Assembly: GCF_020497125.1 (NCBI RefSeq)
Contig: NC_059081.1
Span: forward strand, 16,959,105 to 17,023,104
DNA length: 64,000 nt
Origin: Mauremys mutica
Taxonomy: Eukaryota > Chordata > Testudines > Geoemydidae
Direction: 5' to 3'
The notes beneath the pieces were generated by a model. The model was not told the DNA's origin. It made no database searches and saw only the letters and a list, made by a program, of their open reading frames with translations. The translations under genes and the position numbers were made by a program. Positions 11,198 to 22,841 of this stretch are shown one piece after another (position 1 is the stretch's first letter; every line of letters begins with the position of its first letter).

Positions 11198-12486
11198 ACA
11201 TAAGAACAAAAATGTCTATAATGGGACAGACCAATGGCCCATCTAGCCCAGTCTCCTGTCTTCCAATGCCAGGTGCTTCATAGGGATTGAACAGAACAGA
11301 GCTATTTATCGAATGATCCATCCCCTGTCATCCAGTTCCAACTCTGGCAGTCACAGATTAAGGAACACACCCAGAGCATGGTGTTGTGTCCCTGACCATC
11401 TTGGCTAATAGGCATTGATGGACCTATCTTCCATGAACGTATCTAATTCGTTTTGAACCCAGTTATACTTTTGGCCTTCTCAACATTCCCTGGCAATGAG
11501 TTTCACAGGTTGACTGTGTGTTTTGTGAAGAAGTACTTACTTATGTTTGTTTTAAAGCTGCTACCTCCTAATTTCATTGGGTGATCCCCAGGGCCAGATT
11601 AACTCTCCTGTGAGCTATTAGATTTTGTGGGGCCCCTAGGGGTTTGGAGTGGGGGTGTGGGCTCACGGCTGGGGCAGGGGATTGGGGTGCAGCTCCACCT
11701 GGGGGGGGCTCTGGGGTGGGACAGGGATGGGACAGGGGGTTGGAGTGCAGCAGGAGGTTCGGGGTGTGGGCTTTGGGCAGGAGTTTGGGTGCAGGAGGGT
11801 CTCAGGGCTGGGATGGAGGTTGGGGTGCAGGTGGGGGTGTGGAGTCTGGGAGGGAGTTTGGGTGCAGGAGGGAGCTACGGGCTAGGGTAGGGGTGCAGGG
11901 GGGGTACGGGGTGCAGGCTCCAGCTGAGAGGTGCTTACCTCAGGCGGCTCCTGATTGGTGGCACAGCAGGGCTAAGGCAGGACCCTGCCTGCCCTGGCTC
12001 CACGCTGCTCTGCTCCCCAATGTGGCTGGCACGTCCAGACCCTAGGCAGAGGGGCCAGGCGCTGGGGGCAGGGGCAGTGCACAGAGATTCCCTGAATGCC
12101 CCTCGCCTAGGGGCCTCAAGAGCACATCGGCGAGCTCTCACTCACGGCTCCAGCCCCGGGGGAGTGGCGTGGGCGGGGGCGGGTGCTGAGGCTCAGGGAC
12201 TGTCCGACCTGTGGTGCAGAGACTTGCCACTGACCAGATGAAAGGAAGCAGAGGGCCACATCCTCCAGCCCCCTTAGCCCAAGGCCCTGGACTGCAGCCC
12301 CTAAAGTCCCTGCATTAGTCCGGCCCTGGTGACCCCTAGTTCTTGTGCTAAATGAAGAGGAAATAACACTTCCTTATTCATTTTCTCCTCACCATTCATG
12401 ATTTTCTAGACCTCTATCATATCCCACCATAGTCATCTTTTTACTAAGATGAACAGTCCCAGTCTTTTTAATGTCTCCTCATATAG
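11198..12486 (-). mobile_element. Old CR1-type LINE 3' region, split by a hAT element
   Basis: 11198-11588 and 12337-12486 are two parts of one reverse-oriented copy of the family seen at 4570-5045. Landmarks are ggacctatcttccatgaacg, caggttgactgtgtgttttg, and, after the interruption, tagacctctatcatatccca. The 740 bp between are a hAT insertion. The coding part is broken. The copy is older than the insertion it carries. Confidence 0.75.
11581..12336. mobile_element. Non-autonomous hAT element inside the CR1
   Basis: The element runs 11589-12328. Its left end cagggccagattaactc is mirrored by the right end cagggccggactaatgc read in reverse. It is flanked by gtgatccc (11581-11588) and gtgacccc (12329-12336), an 8-bp duplication with one later change. 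The interior is GC-rich and repeats gggtgcag/ggagtttgggtgcagg units, producing several overlapping Gly-rich open frames (11627-12045) that are not genes. Confidence 0.85.
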
Positions 12487-15400
12487 AGGCAGCGGAGAGG
12501 AGAGCTTTGCATTTCTTTGCAAAGATCTCTGCCAGATGACCAAGGGGCAACAATGATGGATTCCAAAGGAAATCCCATTCAACATCACTGGCTGGAAGAT
12601 ATAGCTATCATTTGGAAATCTTACAGGAAGTGTTAAAGTGGGATTAAAATGATGAAGGTCCCCAAGATTCTGTCTGCTTTAATGTTAGTTCTACTCAGCC
12701 AAGCTACAGAGAGACCTCACAGGAAAAGAAATGTGTGCGGAGTACGCCTTGGTTCCATTGGTACAGCGTTAGATATTTTTGTCAAAGCCTGCCCTGCCTT
12801 AACATCACACAGGACACAAGTTTTTCCATTTGTTTGCCATGCATCATATTCCCAAAAGATTAGTCCTTTTCTAGTCAAGCAGTTTAAAACTAATCATGGT
12901 TGTTATTTTAATCTGTGTTCACCATTAAGAATTCTTGCAGAGCAATTTTACTTGTTACCAATTAAGACCTCCCAGTGGAAGTTTATGATTACAGCAAAAG
13001 CAACCTGATGAATACTTGGCACCTCCTTAGTTTACAAGCATTAAACCCATGAGCATAGAGACGTGCTAATACTTTAGATGACAGTATAGCACAGTTATTT
13101 AAGAAAGCCTCTTTTTTAAAACTTGTCCTTCGAAAAATGCCATGGAGTCCATATGCTGTCTCTCTCTCTCTTCATCTCTCAGGGTTTTACATCACTGTAG
13201 TATATATGTTTGGCTTTTGTTTTGTTTTGTTTCCTGATTGTACTCTCTGAAGTCTAGAACATCCCAACACTTCTAAAAATTCTGGGACCAAGGTCCAATC
13301 CTGGTTCCATTCAAGTCAATAATAAAATTCTTATGGAGGTTAGCAGGAACAAGAGCTGACTCTATTATACCTGGGAAAGCAAACTGTGCTTCAATACCAA
13401 TTCTTTTTTCTGTTAAGGGAAAAAGTGAATTACAATTAGGGGCCCAAATGTCAATCATTCAAAATTAAGATCTACTGTTGCAATCGTTACACGTTGATGT
13501 TACTGATGCAAACCTGAGGGGGTCACTGAGCAAAGCTGCAGGAGCAAGCCCTTGCTTTTCCAATTATTTCTTCATATTATTCTGCCCTTAAAATTATATA
13601 TAGTAATAAAATTTAGCCAAATGTGAAACAGCACTGGTTGACTACGTGAGAAAATACCAGTGCAGAGAAAAAAAATCTTTTCTGTCCAAACTTTTGATAC
13701 TATTTATAGGCCCAGGATGGAGTGGGAGGAGGGAATAAACCCTAAAATAATCCCAAATGTTCCAGTGCATGTTGATCTACTGAGACAAATTCATTACTGT
13801 GTAACCGCTAAAATAGCTTCAATGGAGTTAAATCAGCGTTGAATTTGCTCTACTGTTTTTTTTTTAAATAAACCAGAGAAAAGCAAAACACAAAACAAAA
13901 AGCCATACAGATTTTTTTTAAAAAAAAAGAAACCCCACCTCAAAAAATAATATTCCAGGGTTGTCACTCTGTGTGCCACTGTGAAGATTATGACGTTTGT
14001 AGCGTCACTGGGGAGCCATGGAAACAGCAATAAGCATGGTGGAGGGCTCTTTTTGTTCAGCCTACCACCAGATTGAATTGTCACCGGGTTTTGTGATCCG
14101 TTACCATCCCATTTTTAAGTTCTCAGTCCTTCTGATTTATGAATTACACCTATGCAAGGTGATGTTGATGTAGTCCTGTTTCAAACAGGACTGTGTTAAC
14201 GCACTCTAGGTACCTTTTAGAGCACACCAACAGGGTCTACAAGGGGCAGTCAGTGCACAGCTCTTTAGAGGACTCTACAAGTCCCACCCTCTCAGTCCAG
14301 GCTCAGAGTGCAGGGACCAGGTTTCACATGCCCCAGTGCAACTGCCCCAGACTCCAGGGCCCAGGTAGGCTACTCAGATGACCAGACTTTTTCTATTTTT
14401 TTCTCTCTGCTATGGCCCACTTGCCCCAAAGTTCACCCGCTACCACTGCAAGCAGCACACACTATAACCCCATACATACATAGCTCTTCTCCACAGCATA
14501 TACCACTCATTCAGCACCTGCACAAATCAACACAAATCTCCCAGCACAACAACACAATCAGCACACACACTAACCTCGAGCCTCACACGGAAGCCTAGAA
14601 TGTCTGAGTCAGTGTAAAGAGCTGGAAAAAGCTACAAGGATGATAGTTTTTGTTTAGAATATCACCAGGTTCAATCATCACTTGGATTCACTGTCTGTTA
14701 CTGTCTAATCTTTAAGTTCCCAGCTATTTTTGTCTTTTTTTACACACGTGACTTTACAAATTATACCTGTGTGACAGCGCGGGCTTTCAGCTACTAGTGT
14801 GTGAGTATGTGTATGTATCTTGTTTCAGACAGTGAGTTTCTACCTTTTCTGCTGTCTTAATTCTTTGTATAACAATAAGCTGTCTAAGGTTCTTAGTGTA
14901 AGAAAACGGTCGTGGTCAAAAACAGCTGTACTTTCAGATACTGCTGAGGTAGCTCTGCTTATGCTTCTGAAGTTCTTTAGAAACTGAAAATCTGGAGGTC
15001 TATTTTAGTAGCATGCTATGAAACATGACCTAAACATAACCAGTCCTCTTGGGAGTATGATTACAGCAATAAATTTCTATGTTCCACAACAGATGGCTAT
15101 GTCACATGAAGAAAGTAAAATATATCAAGCTCTGTAAAATGAGAAGAAAAAGAAATTTCTGCTCCCACATCTAATTAAGTGCCTTTTAGTTTGCTGTTGT
15201 ACATGTGGTACCATAGACATTCTATATGAGCGCCGTGACATCAGTTTTAGTCTCTTCTGTCTCAGACTGGTTGCTGTAAATCAGCCCACGCTGTAAGCAA
15301 TGTTGAAGGAGCTAAATGTTCAGAATTTGTATCTTTCTTTTTTATTAGCTAGCCTAGAGTAAACCAGGGGCTATCGTTCAATGTCAGGTTCAATGCCCAA

Positions 15401-16411
15401 TGACCCTATAGGTTAAAATTGTGGCAGCCACAAATCAAGGGCATAATGAAGTCTAAGAAGTGGTCTATGCTGATTTATTAGGGCATCTGTCTGACTCTAG
15501 ACAATCTAGTGCTGCTCTTGTATAGCATGAGCTATTCCCATGATCCTTAGCATATTACAGATTTCTCTCTTTTAAATCTATAATAAAGCATTCAAGATAG
15601 TCTATCGAAACCAGAGAGGATTTTTTTATAGTATTCATTGTCATTCTTAAGTTTTTAATCTCAATGTTACTCTGTAAACAATAATAAAAAGAAAGTGCTG
15701 ACTTTAACTCTGCAAAAAACATTCAGTTTTCAGGAATAGCTGAATGTGAGTTCACAATTCAATAAAGTCCTTATATATGTGCTGGTTTTCAAGGAGTTTT
15801 TTCCATTTTCTTTATTCTACTATTCATTTCCATTTATTCATAATATTGTTATTCAGCTATACTGCTACTATTAACCTTCATTCTTAATCAAATGCATTTT
15901 ACTGAATATTGTAATTTTACATGAAAACCCTTGGTATAATAATTCAATTTTAAAAGAAAATGGGAACTGAATGGCCACAAACTTTTGTAGTCTAGCTTTA
16001 AATGAGGCTAAACCCATGTCTGAAATGTTATTTTAATCCAATTTTATATCCCAGAGGACAGGAATGTTCATCAGAGCTATATCAAGCAATGTGAAAATCC
16101 ACCTTTTTTGAGTATACAGGGTTTTCAACTGAAAAATCATCGGAACTTAATTATTCCTCTCCTGAGAGCAGGTCTGAGGTGCATTGGTTTAACCTATTTG
16201 AGAAAATTAAATTATACTTGTCTCCAAACTTAATGGAGGACTTCTCATATTCATGAACCTTCTATATGCAGAAAGAAAAAATAATCAAATATTGCATACA
16301 AAAATATATGGATGGTAAATATTGCATCAGCTTCATCCCTGGTATGATTCCAGTGGCTTCACAGTAGAGTTAGTTCAGATATAAATTTGGCTCCTATGCC
16401 TATACAAATGT
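12487..16411. other. No gene recognised; possible repeat near 14.15-14.4 kb
   Basis: AT-rich DNA with simple-sequence patches: tttgttttgttttg near 13217, an A-run at 13918-13929 and a CA-rich tract near 14460-14590. The stretch 14180-14390 (gttaacgcactctaggtacc, agagcacaccaacagggtct) looks like a dispersed repeat but no ends were found. Reading frames such as 12649-13008 have no recognisable domain. Confidence 0.4.
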
Positions 16412-16908
16412 GAGATTGTCAAGAATGATTCCCCACTCTGGCACTTCGAGTGCAGAAGGTGGGGGCCCTCAAGGATTCTAAAAATTAATACTGGCCACTC
16501 CAGGCTTGTATTAAACTCCCAAGGGTACAGTGTTTCTCTGACCTTGGATGGGTAGATGCTGCCATCACCCAAGTGCAAAAACCCCTTTGAGAACCCAGGA
16601 AGGTGCACTTGGGAATTCCTTCCTGTGGGGTACCCTGAAGCCCTTTCACCCCCCACTTTCGGGGAAAAGCTAAGAAAAAAACAAAGAAAATCAGCTGTTG
16701 CCACCAGCTTATTAAACAACATGTGCATAAACCTCTTAAGACACAAAAATCCAATCCTGTTCTTAAAAAAAAGTAAATTTTATTAAAACAAAAAGAAAGA
16801 AAATATATCTGAAAACTCAGACTATTGCTAGATATTAAAAAGAACCACTTTTTAAGCATCAAAACAACTTTATTGAGGTCCAGCTTAAAGGTTACAAGCA
16901 AAACAAAA

Positions 16909-17904
16909 GTTGGCAGCCAGTATCAAGCGGAGTGTCTCAGGGGTCAGTCCTGGGGCCGGTTTTGTTCAACATCTTTATTAATGATCTGGATGACAGGATA
17001 GATTGCACCCTCAGCAAGTTCACAGATGACACTAAGCTGGGGAGAGAGGTAGATATGCTGGAGGGTAGGGATAGGGTCCAGAGTGACCTAGACAAATTGG
17101 AGGATTGGGCCAAAAGAAATTTGATGAGATTTGACTAGGACAAGTACAGAGTCCTGCACTTAGGACAAAAGAATCCCATGCACCGCTACAGGCTGGAGAC
17201 CGACTGGCTAAGCAGCAGTTCTGCAGAAAAGGACCTGGAGATTACAGTTGATGACGAGCTGGGTACGAGTCAGCAGTTTGCCCTTGTTGCCAAGAAGGCT
17301 AACGGCATATTGGGCTGCATTAGTAGGAGCACTGCCAGCAGATCGAGGGAAGTGATTATTCCTCTCTATTTGGCACTGGTGAGGACACATCTGGAGTATT
17401 GCATCCAGTTTTGGGCCCCCCACTACAGAAAGGATGTGGAAAAATTGGAAAGTGTCCAGTGGAGGGCAATGAAAATGATCGGGGGCTGGGGCACATGACT
17501 TATGAGGAGAGGCTGAGGGAACTAGGCTTGTTTAGTCTGCAGAAGAGAAGAGTGAGGGGGGATTTGATAGCAGCCTTCAACTACCTGAAGGGGGGTTCCA
17601 AAAAGGATGGAGCTTGGCTGTTCTCAGTGGTGGCAGATGACAGAACAAGGAGCAATGGTCTCAAGTTGCAGTGTGGGAGGTCTAGGTTGGATATGGAACC
17701 ACTATTTCACCAGGAGGGTGGTGAAGCACTGGAATGGGTTACCTAGGAGGTGGTGGAATTTCCATCCTTAGAGGTTTTTAAGGCCCAGCTTGACAAAGCC
17801 CCAGCTAGGATGATTTAGTTGGTGTTGGTCCTGCCTTGAGCAGGGGGTTGGACTAGATGACCTCCTGAGGTCTCTTCCAACCGTAATCTTCTATGATTCT
17901 ATGA
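16909..17904 (+). mobile_element. 5'-truncated CR1 LINE inserted in the LTR
   Basis: A relatively young CR1 3' end: the last part of the reverse transcriptase ORF, a short 3' region with the conserved gggttggactagatgacctc block, and the terminal ttctatgattctatga repeat. It lies in the plus orientation and interrupts the LTR between gcaaaacaaaa and aaaagcatttgg. CR1 normally makes no target duplication, and none is seen. It is the same subfamily as 44015-44696. Confidence 0.9.
16932..17746 (+). pseudogene. CR1 reverse transcriptase, C-terminal part
   Basis: The first open piece begins [20 protein letters not shown], the block before the RT catalytic box. Where CR1 RTs carry F/YADD this copy reads FTDD. 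The same frame continues after an in-frame TAG (17136-17138) with a segment holding [20 protein letters not shown] and [14 protein letters not shown] frameshift near 17490 moves the rest ([17 protein letters not shown]) to another frame. It once encoded the thumb and C-terminal end of the LINE RT, which primes reverse transcription at the nicked target. The copy is dead: truncated, stopped and frameshifted. Confidence 0.85.
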
Positions 17905-18348
17905 AAAAGCATTTGGGGTTAGCCCAGAGGAATCCATAAGCCATAAAGAGATAAAAGAAATAAACCTAATCGCGTCTTCCTGGACATTTCCTGATCTACT
18001 TACATATCTGGGGTTTCAAATGAGTAGCTTCTAGGTATGAGCTGATGATTTTTCATACGTGGTCCAAGTTTTTTACAGCATAGTTCTGCCCTGTTCCCTC
18101 TCTCCCCGAGAACAACACAAACAGACAAAGGGGAAGTTTTTTCCCATTTTTAAAAAAATTCTAGCCTTCCCATTGGCTCTTTTGGTCAGATGCCCACTCC
18201 CTTCCTTTTACCTATGCAGGGAGACTTTTTAACCCTTTTCAGGTAAAGCAAGTAGAGAACAACTACTAAGAGGGATTTTATAGCTAACTGGCTGGCTGGG
18301 TGTCCATAAAAGGGAGCTACCCCTGCCCCTTTCATTTATCACAGAGAT

Positions 18349-19210
18349 AATGGATGCTCAAAAACTGTACAGCAAATACAGCCTGAAAAGTGTTTTCCTA
18401 TAGCTACTTAGTTATCACTTGTCATGTGTAACAACTACAAATCTACATAAATAGAAAAACTGGTGCAATTTCACAAACTAATAAAAATCTGACCAAATAA
18501 GTTATCCACTTATAGAGGGAATGAGTCATCTAAAGTTAAATAGGATTTGTTGAGACAAAAGAAAAAAAATCAGAGAAAAAGCCTTTTGGGATGTTTGTAC
18601 CATTTTTTACCAGGGCAGCCCTGGGACAACCTGCAGAGCACAATTCTTCAGAAACAACAATACAGCACCAAAACCATTCATGTTGCAAGTTGTCACTTTT
18701 ATGAATGATATTTCAGTAACTTTAGAGAGTTGCAAAAAAATGCATAGTAGTATGGCTTACATAATGGGGATGGGCCATGGTATCTGGCATCATTGGGAAC
18801 ACTTCAGTAAAACCATCCAAGTAAAGCTATCCAATCAAGTTGCAGGCACACATAGGGAAAATGTATTTAGAATTGAATAGCTACTTTATTGCAGCAGAAC
18901 TAGGTAAACTGATAACTTATGAGTAGATTACATTTTCTAAGGCAAATACATGCAGGGGAATTTTCAAAGTTCTCCTGCATCCAACTTGCCTAAGCACACA
19001 GAATTCGATGGGATTTTCAAGTGCTCATGCACATTTCTCAGTTGATCAAGATGGAGCAGAAATCTCAGGCATATAGGTATATTATATATAGGTATATATT
19101 AGCATATGTAAATCATCACTTTATAGATATGCAAATTGGGTCTGGACATCCAGTGGTAATCGATGTGAAAGCAGGAGATATGGAAAATGCTTACTAGAGC
19201 ATCAAGACTG
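18349..19210. other. No recognised feature
   Basis: AT-rich flank of the LTR. A few worn aattttcaaagt-type segments near 18958-19050 look like old repeat remnants. No gene. A TA-rich patch lies at 19070-19105. Confidence 0.4.
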
Positions 19211-19217
19211 CCTCTTT

Positions 19218-19290
19218 TTCACTGAAGAGACAAGGTGGGTGAGGTAATATCTTTTATAGGACCAACTTCTGTTGGTGAGAGAGACAACCT
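19218..19290 (-). mobile_element. Penelope-like element 3' tail fragment
   Basis: gacaaggtgggtgaggtaat and ctgttggtgagagagacaa match the ends of the larger Penelope-derived insertions at 23574-24131 and 63000-63440, here in reverse orientation. Only the tail remains. Confidence 0.65.
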
Positions 19291-19790
19291 TTCATTGCAG
19301 CAGGCTTGTTAACCATTGCTAGTTTGGGTTTTAAAACTCCGAATATCTTACATTACCATGTTATCACCACTTCATGGTCACTTATGTTACTCCTTTCACA
19401 TTCCATTTGAAATAGACTCCTATATGCAAGGAGACCAAACTGCCTGGTAAACCCACTCCAGTGAAACTGACAATAATTCTAAGCAGGGATAAGCATAGCA
19501 AATGCTTGGAAAACAGAGTATTTCCACAAACAGGGATACCTGCAGACATATTTAACAATCTTGACAGGCCATGGATATGATTCCACTCCTAGAGTGATGA
19601 CTTTCTGTGTGGTTCACTGTTATTTCATCTGTGGTTAAAACTCATGTGAGAGTTTAATGTTTGTGGGTGGGTATTTAAAAGAAGTGCAGATCTGGAAGTT
19701 CAACACCTGTCCATCTTATCTAAAGTCAGCAGCAAAAACTATGGAATATCGTATCTCTTTCCAAAACAAATATATGCATATAAATTGTAC

Positions 19791-19868
19791 TTGCCTCCAT
19801 AGGTTCCAGCGTTGTTCTTCTAGCTGAGTTACTAAACGTTCTATGTATTTATTTGAGTCCATATACTC
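19791..19868 (-). other. Candidate internal coding exon (minus strand)
   Basis: On the minus strand a pyrimidine-rich acceptor (ccttttctttttag) precedes 26 codons open in only one of three frames. The translation includes EYMDSNKYIERLVTQLEEQR, rich in Glu, Gln and Leu in a coiled-coil-like pattern. At the 3' side either CAA|gtacaa (a 78-bp exon, 19791-19868) or GAG|gcaagt, a GC-type donor (a 74-bp exon, 19795-19868), could serve. The gene is not recognised. No further exon of the same gene was found, so this could be chance. Confidence 0.4.
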
Positions 19869-20082
19869 CTAAAAAGAAAAGGACCAAAATATTTGTTTTT
19901 CATATATATATATATATTATAACATTTGTAAAATGTTGACTAACTGAGATATTCTGTGAGGGTGAAGGACCAAATGGAATCCTACAACACATAAAACTTC
20001 CATTGACATAAAAAAGCAGCATTAATGGAGGCTTATATTTGGGCTGGAAGAACCCTTTATAAAGCCAATTGTTACCACAGAT

Positions 20083-20270
20083 CATAGAATCTCAGGGTTG
20101 GAAGGGACCTCAGGAGATCATCTAGTCCAACCCCCTGCTCAAAGCAAGACAAATCCCCAGACAGTTTTTGTTTTTTTTTTACCCCAGTTCCCTAAATGGC
20201 CCCCTCAAGGATTGAACTCACAACCCTAGGTTTAGTAGGCCAATGCTCAAACCACTGAGCTATCCCCCCT
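20083..20270 (-). mobile_element. Tortoise-type tRNA-derived SINE with CR1 tail
   Basis: Read on the minus strand the element starts with a tRNA-like head: box A is the complement of ccactgagcta (20252-20262), and box B the complement of ggattgaactcacaacc (20209-20225). A linker and A-rich run follow. It ends in about 55 bp matching the CR1 3' end: gggttggactagatgatctc, then ccttccaaccctgag and ttctatg. This fusion of a tRNA promoter to a CR1 tail is the known tortoise pol III/SINE design, in which CR1 reverse transcriptase recognises the tail. It is nearly full length. Confidence 0.85.
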
Positions 20271-20279
20271 GAAATTATT

Positions 20280-22840
20280 GTAGAAGATGCATAGGTATCA
20301 TGGTAGGCCATGGTATGTATATGCATGAACCTGCATATTATATCCAGAATTCTCCTCCAAGTCTCTTGGTGGTAGGTTTTTGATCAGAGTTGGAGTGGAT
20401 AATTTTTCTCTTCAGGTCTTGGGGTTTCTGGCATAAAGCTGTGTCTGCTGGGCAACCATGATTGGACCCAAAGGTTTATTTTGTTGCTTGCATCACAGTT
20501 TGGAAACCTCAAAAACTGAATTTGAATATCAAACCAATTCAGCTCCAGGATCCTTTTTCAGTTCAACTTTTTCAGGTGCAATAACAGTATGATATTATCA
20601 GCCACATGAAAGCTACAGTACTTTTCGTCAAGTGGAATTTCAGATACAGAACAAAAATCATCAATTATTTTTCTGTTGCTGAAATACTGTTGTCTGTTCT
20701 TTAAACAAAAATTTATTTCTCTAGAGAAACACTTACTTCAGCAATAGAAAAATAACTTTCCAGGATGAAAGTAACTCTAGAGTGATATTTATATAAAATA
20801 TTTCAGAAAGACCCCACAGAATGACATATAACATAATATGCTGTGTTACTGTGGCAGTAGCTTCAGTACAGCCATAGTACTTTTAATCTGACAGACTATC
20901 AACAATATGATTCTCTGGCAACATCTAATGAAAATTCCAACTTGGGTTTCTGGAGACAAAGGTTCTTCTTTTTATGGACTCATTGGCAAGCCCCATCCCT
21001 ATCCTTGTGTACTATGGTTGCTTGTCTAGTGTTATTTACTTTGTGTGCCTGTGGCCTAATGGCTGGTCTTTGTTCAGCCATTTATCTTAATAATTCAGGA
21101 ATGGAAGGCGGTATTACAATGGGGACAGTACATTATCCCATCTCTCCGCAAGGTGACGATAAATGTCACAAGAATTCAACCATCATATTTTATGTATAAA
21201 ATGTAGTTTTTATTTTCCAGGACTGAAATTGTTCTAAGCAACTGTCTAACATTATAGGGCTTAGTGTTGGGTGAGAATAGACGGTTCTCAGGAATGCAGC
21301 TAAACTTTTAATAATTTTTGGATTTAAATAACAAAAGAAATAAATTAAGCTATAAACTATCCAATAGTAACAACTCAATATACAATTACAGATATGTAAG
21401 TATAGCAATAGTTATCCACAAACACCTATTTCTGCTTGTGAAAAACAATCAAAAAGATAATCATGTGATTACCAAAATAAATTGTGCACACACTACCATA
21501 CATTTTTAACTGCAATTATGTCTCAGTAAAGGAGACTTCTTAATTGCACCTCTGGCAACACTACAACATAGATGGGGCCTGATGGTTAAGTCAATTGGAA
21601 TAGTATTATTGGCAGGATTTCTACAATGAGGATATGATTAAATGTTCTAGCATATGTTTCTGCCCATGGTAATTATTTTGTTGTTCTAATAAAAAGCTAC
21701 ATTCACTCTTCAGAGGTTATATTGGTTGATGAAACAACAAAAATTCCTCTTATAGAAATTCTCTGAAGTAGGTAGTAGTAGACACCTGTTCCATGCAAAT
21801 GGAAATAATCTCAGTAATATTTTGTTGAAATTTGGCATTGTTTGTAAGGAACTGAATATTATGAAGCTTTCCACTAGTTTCCATATCTTTCCCAAATTTC
21901 TACCCCCAATAGTAGATTCCAAATATAAGGACAGATTATGCAGTCTTTACTTAACCAAACTTCCCTTGAACCAGATTTTGTGCTGTTACAATAATATAAA
22001 ACTGGAGAAACTCCATCAACTCGGTGGCGTTAATCCATCACTGCAATGGAAATCAGAATCTGACCCATTGGCTTCATCTTGGGTCCGTACCGTGTCTGTT
22101 TTAATAGAGTTAAATTTTACATGAAGTACAGTCATCATGTAAATTAGATAGTGAGCTTTTCTGAAGCTAAACTGAGAAAAATCATTGTGTAGAATGTTTA
22201 TGTTATGGCTTAAAAAAGCTACAATATGCAACTGCATAATGATGATTACTTGTGGTACCAAGTTGTTTGAAACAAACTTCCTTGTAATGAATAGCTTTTA
22301 CTATATCACATATAGCAGAAATTAGTATTAATAACCCCTTTATATCTTATTTACTGTAATATGAATCACTCCTGGTTTATACTTGAGTGCATTTTGCCCT
22401 GCAGCCAAGAGAATCAATAGTTTTATTACACACAATTCTACTGCAATAATGTGAAAAGTTAATTTTGTAGCTATTTCTGTGAAAAATATGGTCAAGTGCA
22501 CAAAGTCAATTGGGAAAAAGAAAATATATATTTATTTTGTATATTTTCTGCCTTAATGTCAAGTTCTTCCCATGGCAAACCTGAAAAACGATTCAATTTC
22601 TACTTAGAGGTCTGCAAGCCAGCAGCAGATGATTTGTCAGTATGGCGTGAAGATCAAGCACAACTCAAATATTAATTTTGTGGATAGCAAAAACATCTCA
22701 TCTGTGCTGTGACTAAAAGGGTCAATACAATGATTTGCTGTTTCAAAGGCTCAAGTACTGTACTTCCAAACCTGGGTTTGCCCACTTTCCTACCTGCACA
22801 TGTGACAGCAGCTGGATTTGGTCCCTATCTAGTACTAATC
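20280..22840. other. AT-rich DNA, no gene recognised
   Basis: About 2.5 kb without a recognised element. A small hairpin pairs tttttctgttgctgaa (about 20669) with ttcagcaatagaaaaa (about 20737). The 85-codon frame at 20942-21199 has a hydrophobic stretch but no splice or domain support. Confidence 0.45.
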
Positions 22841-22841
22841 C

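Larger units (their letters stand above)
16412..18348 (-). mobile_element. Solo LTR with 5-bp target duplication, split by a CR1
   Basis: The LTR spans 16417-18343, starting tgtcaagaatg and ending ttatcaca on the plus strand (TG...CA). It is flanked by gagat at 16412-16416 and again at 18344-18348, a perfect 5-bp duplication. Removing the nested CR1 leaves about 930 bp. On the minus strand a cctcaataaagttg polyadenylation signal lies near 16869, which sets the orientation. No internal gag/pol/env region is attached, so this is a solo LTR left by recombination between two LTRs. A 5-bp duplication fits an endogenous retrovirus or a Ty3/gypsy element; which one cannot be told from the LTR alone. 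Confidence 0.85.

Noticed and set aside
11627..12045. Gly-rich 133-codon frame and two overlapping frames
   Set aside because: Inside the non-autonomous hAT element; repetitive gggtgcagg units generate them in all plus frames.
12649..13008. 119-codon plus-strand frame starting MMKVPKILSALMLVLL, like a signal peptide
   Set aside because: No domain, no poly-A or splice context, and the rest has no recognisable fold; probably chance.
20669..20752. Hairpin of 16-base arms that could suggest a small RNA
   Set aside because: The loop is over 50 bases and AT-rich; such pairs are expected by chance at this scale.
20942..21199. 85-codon plus-strand frame with a hydrophobic segment resembling a membrane protein
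   Set aside because: No start context, splice sites, homologous domain or repeat membership; AT-rich chance frame.
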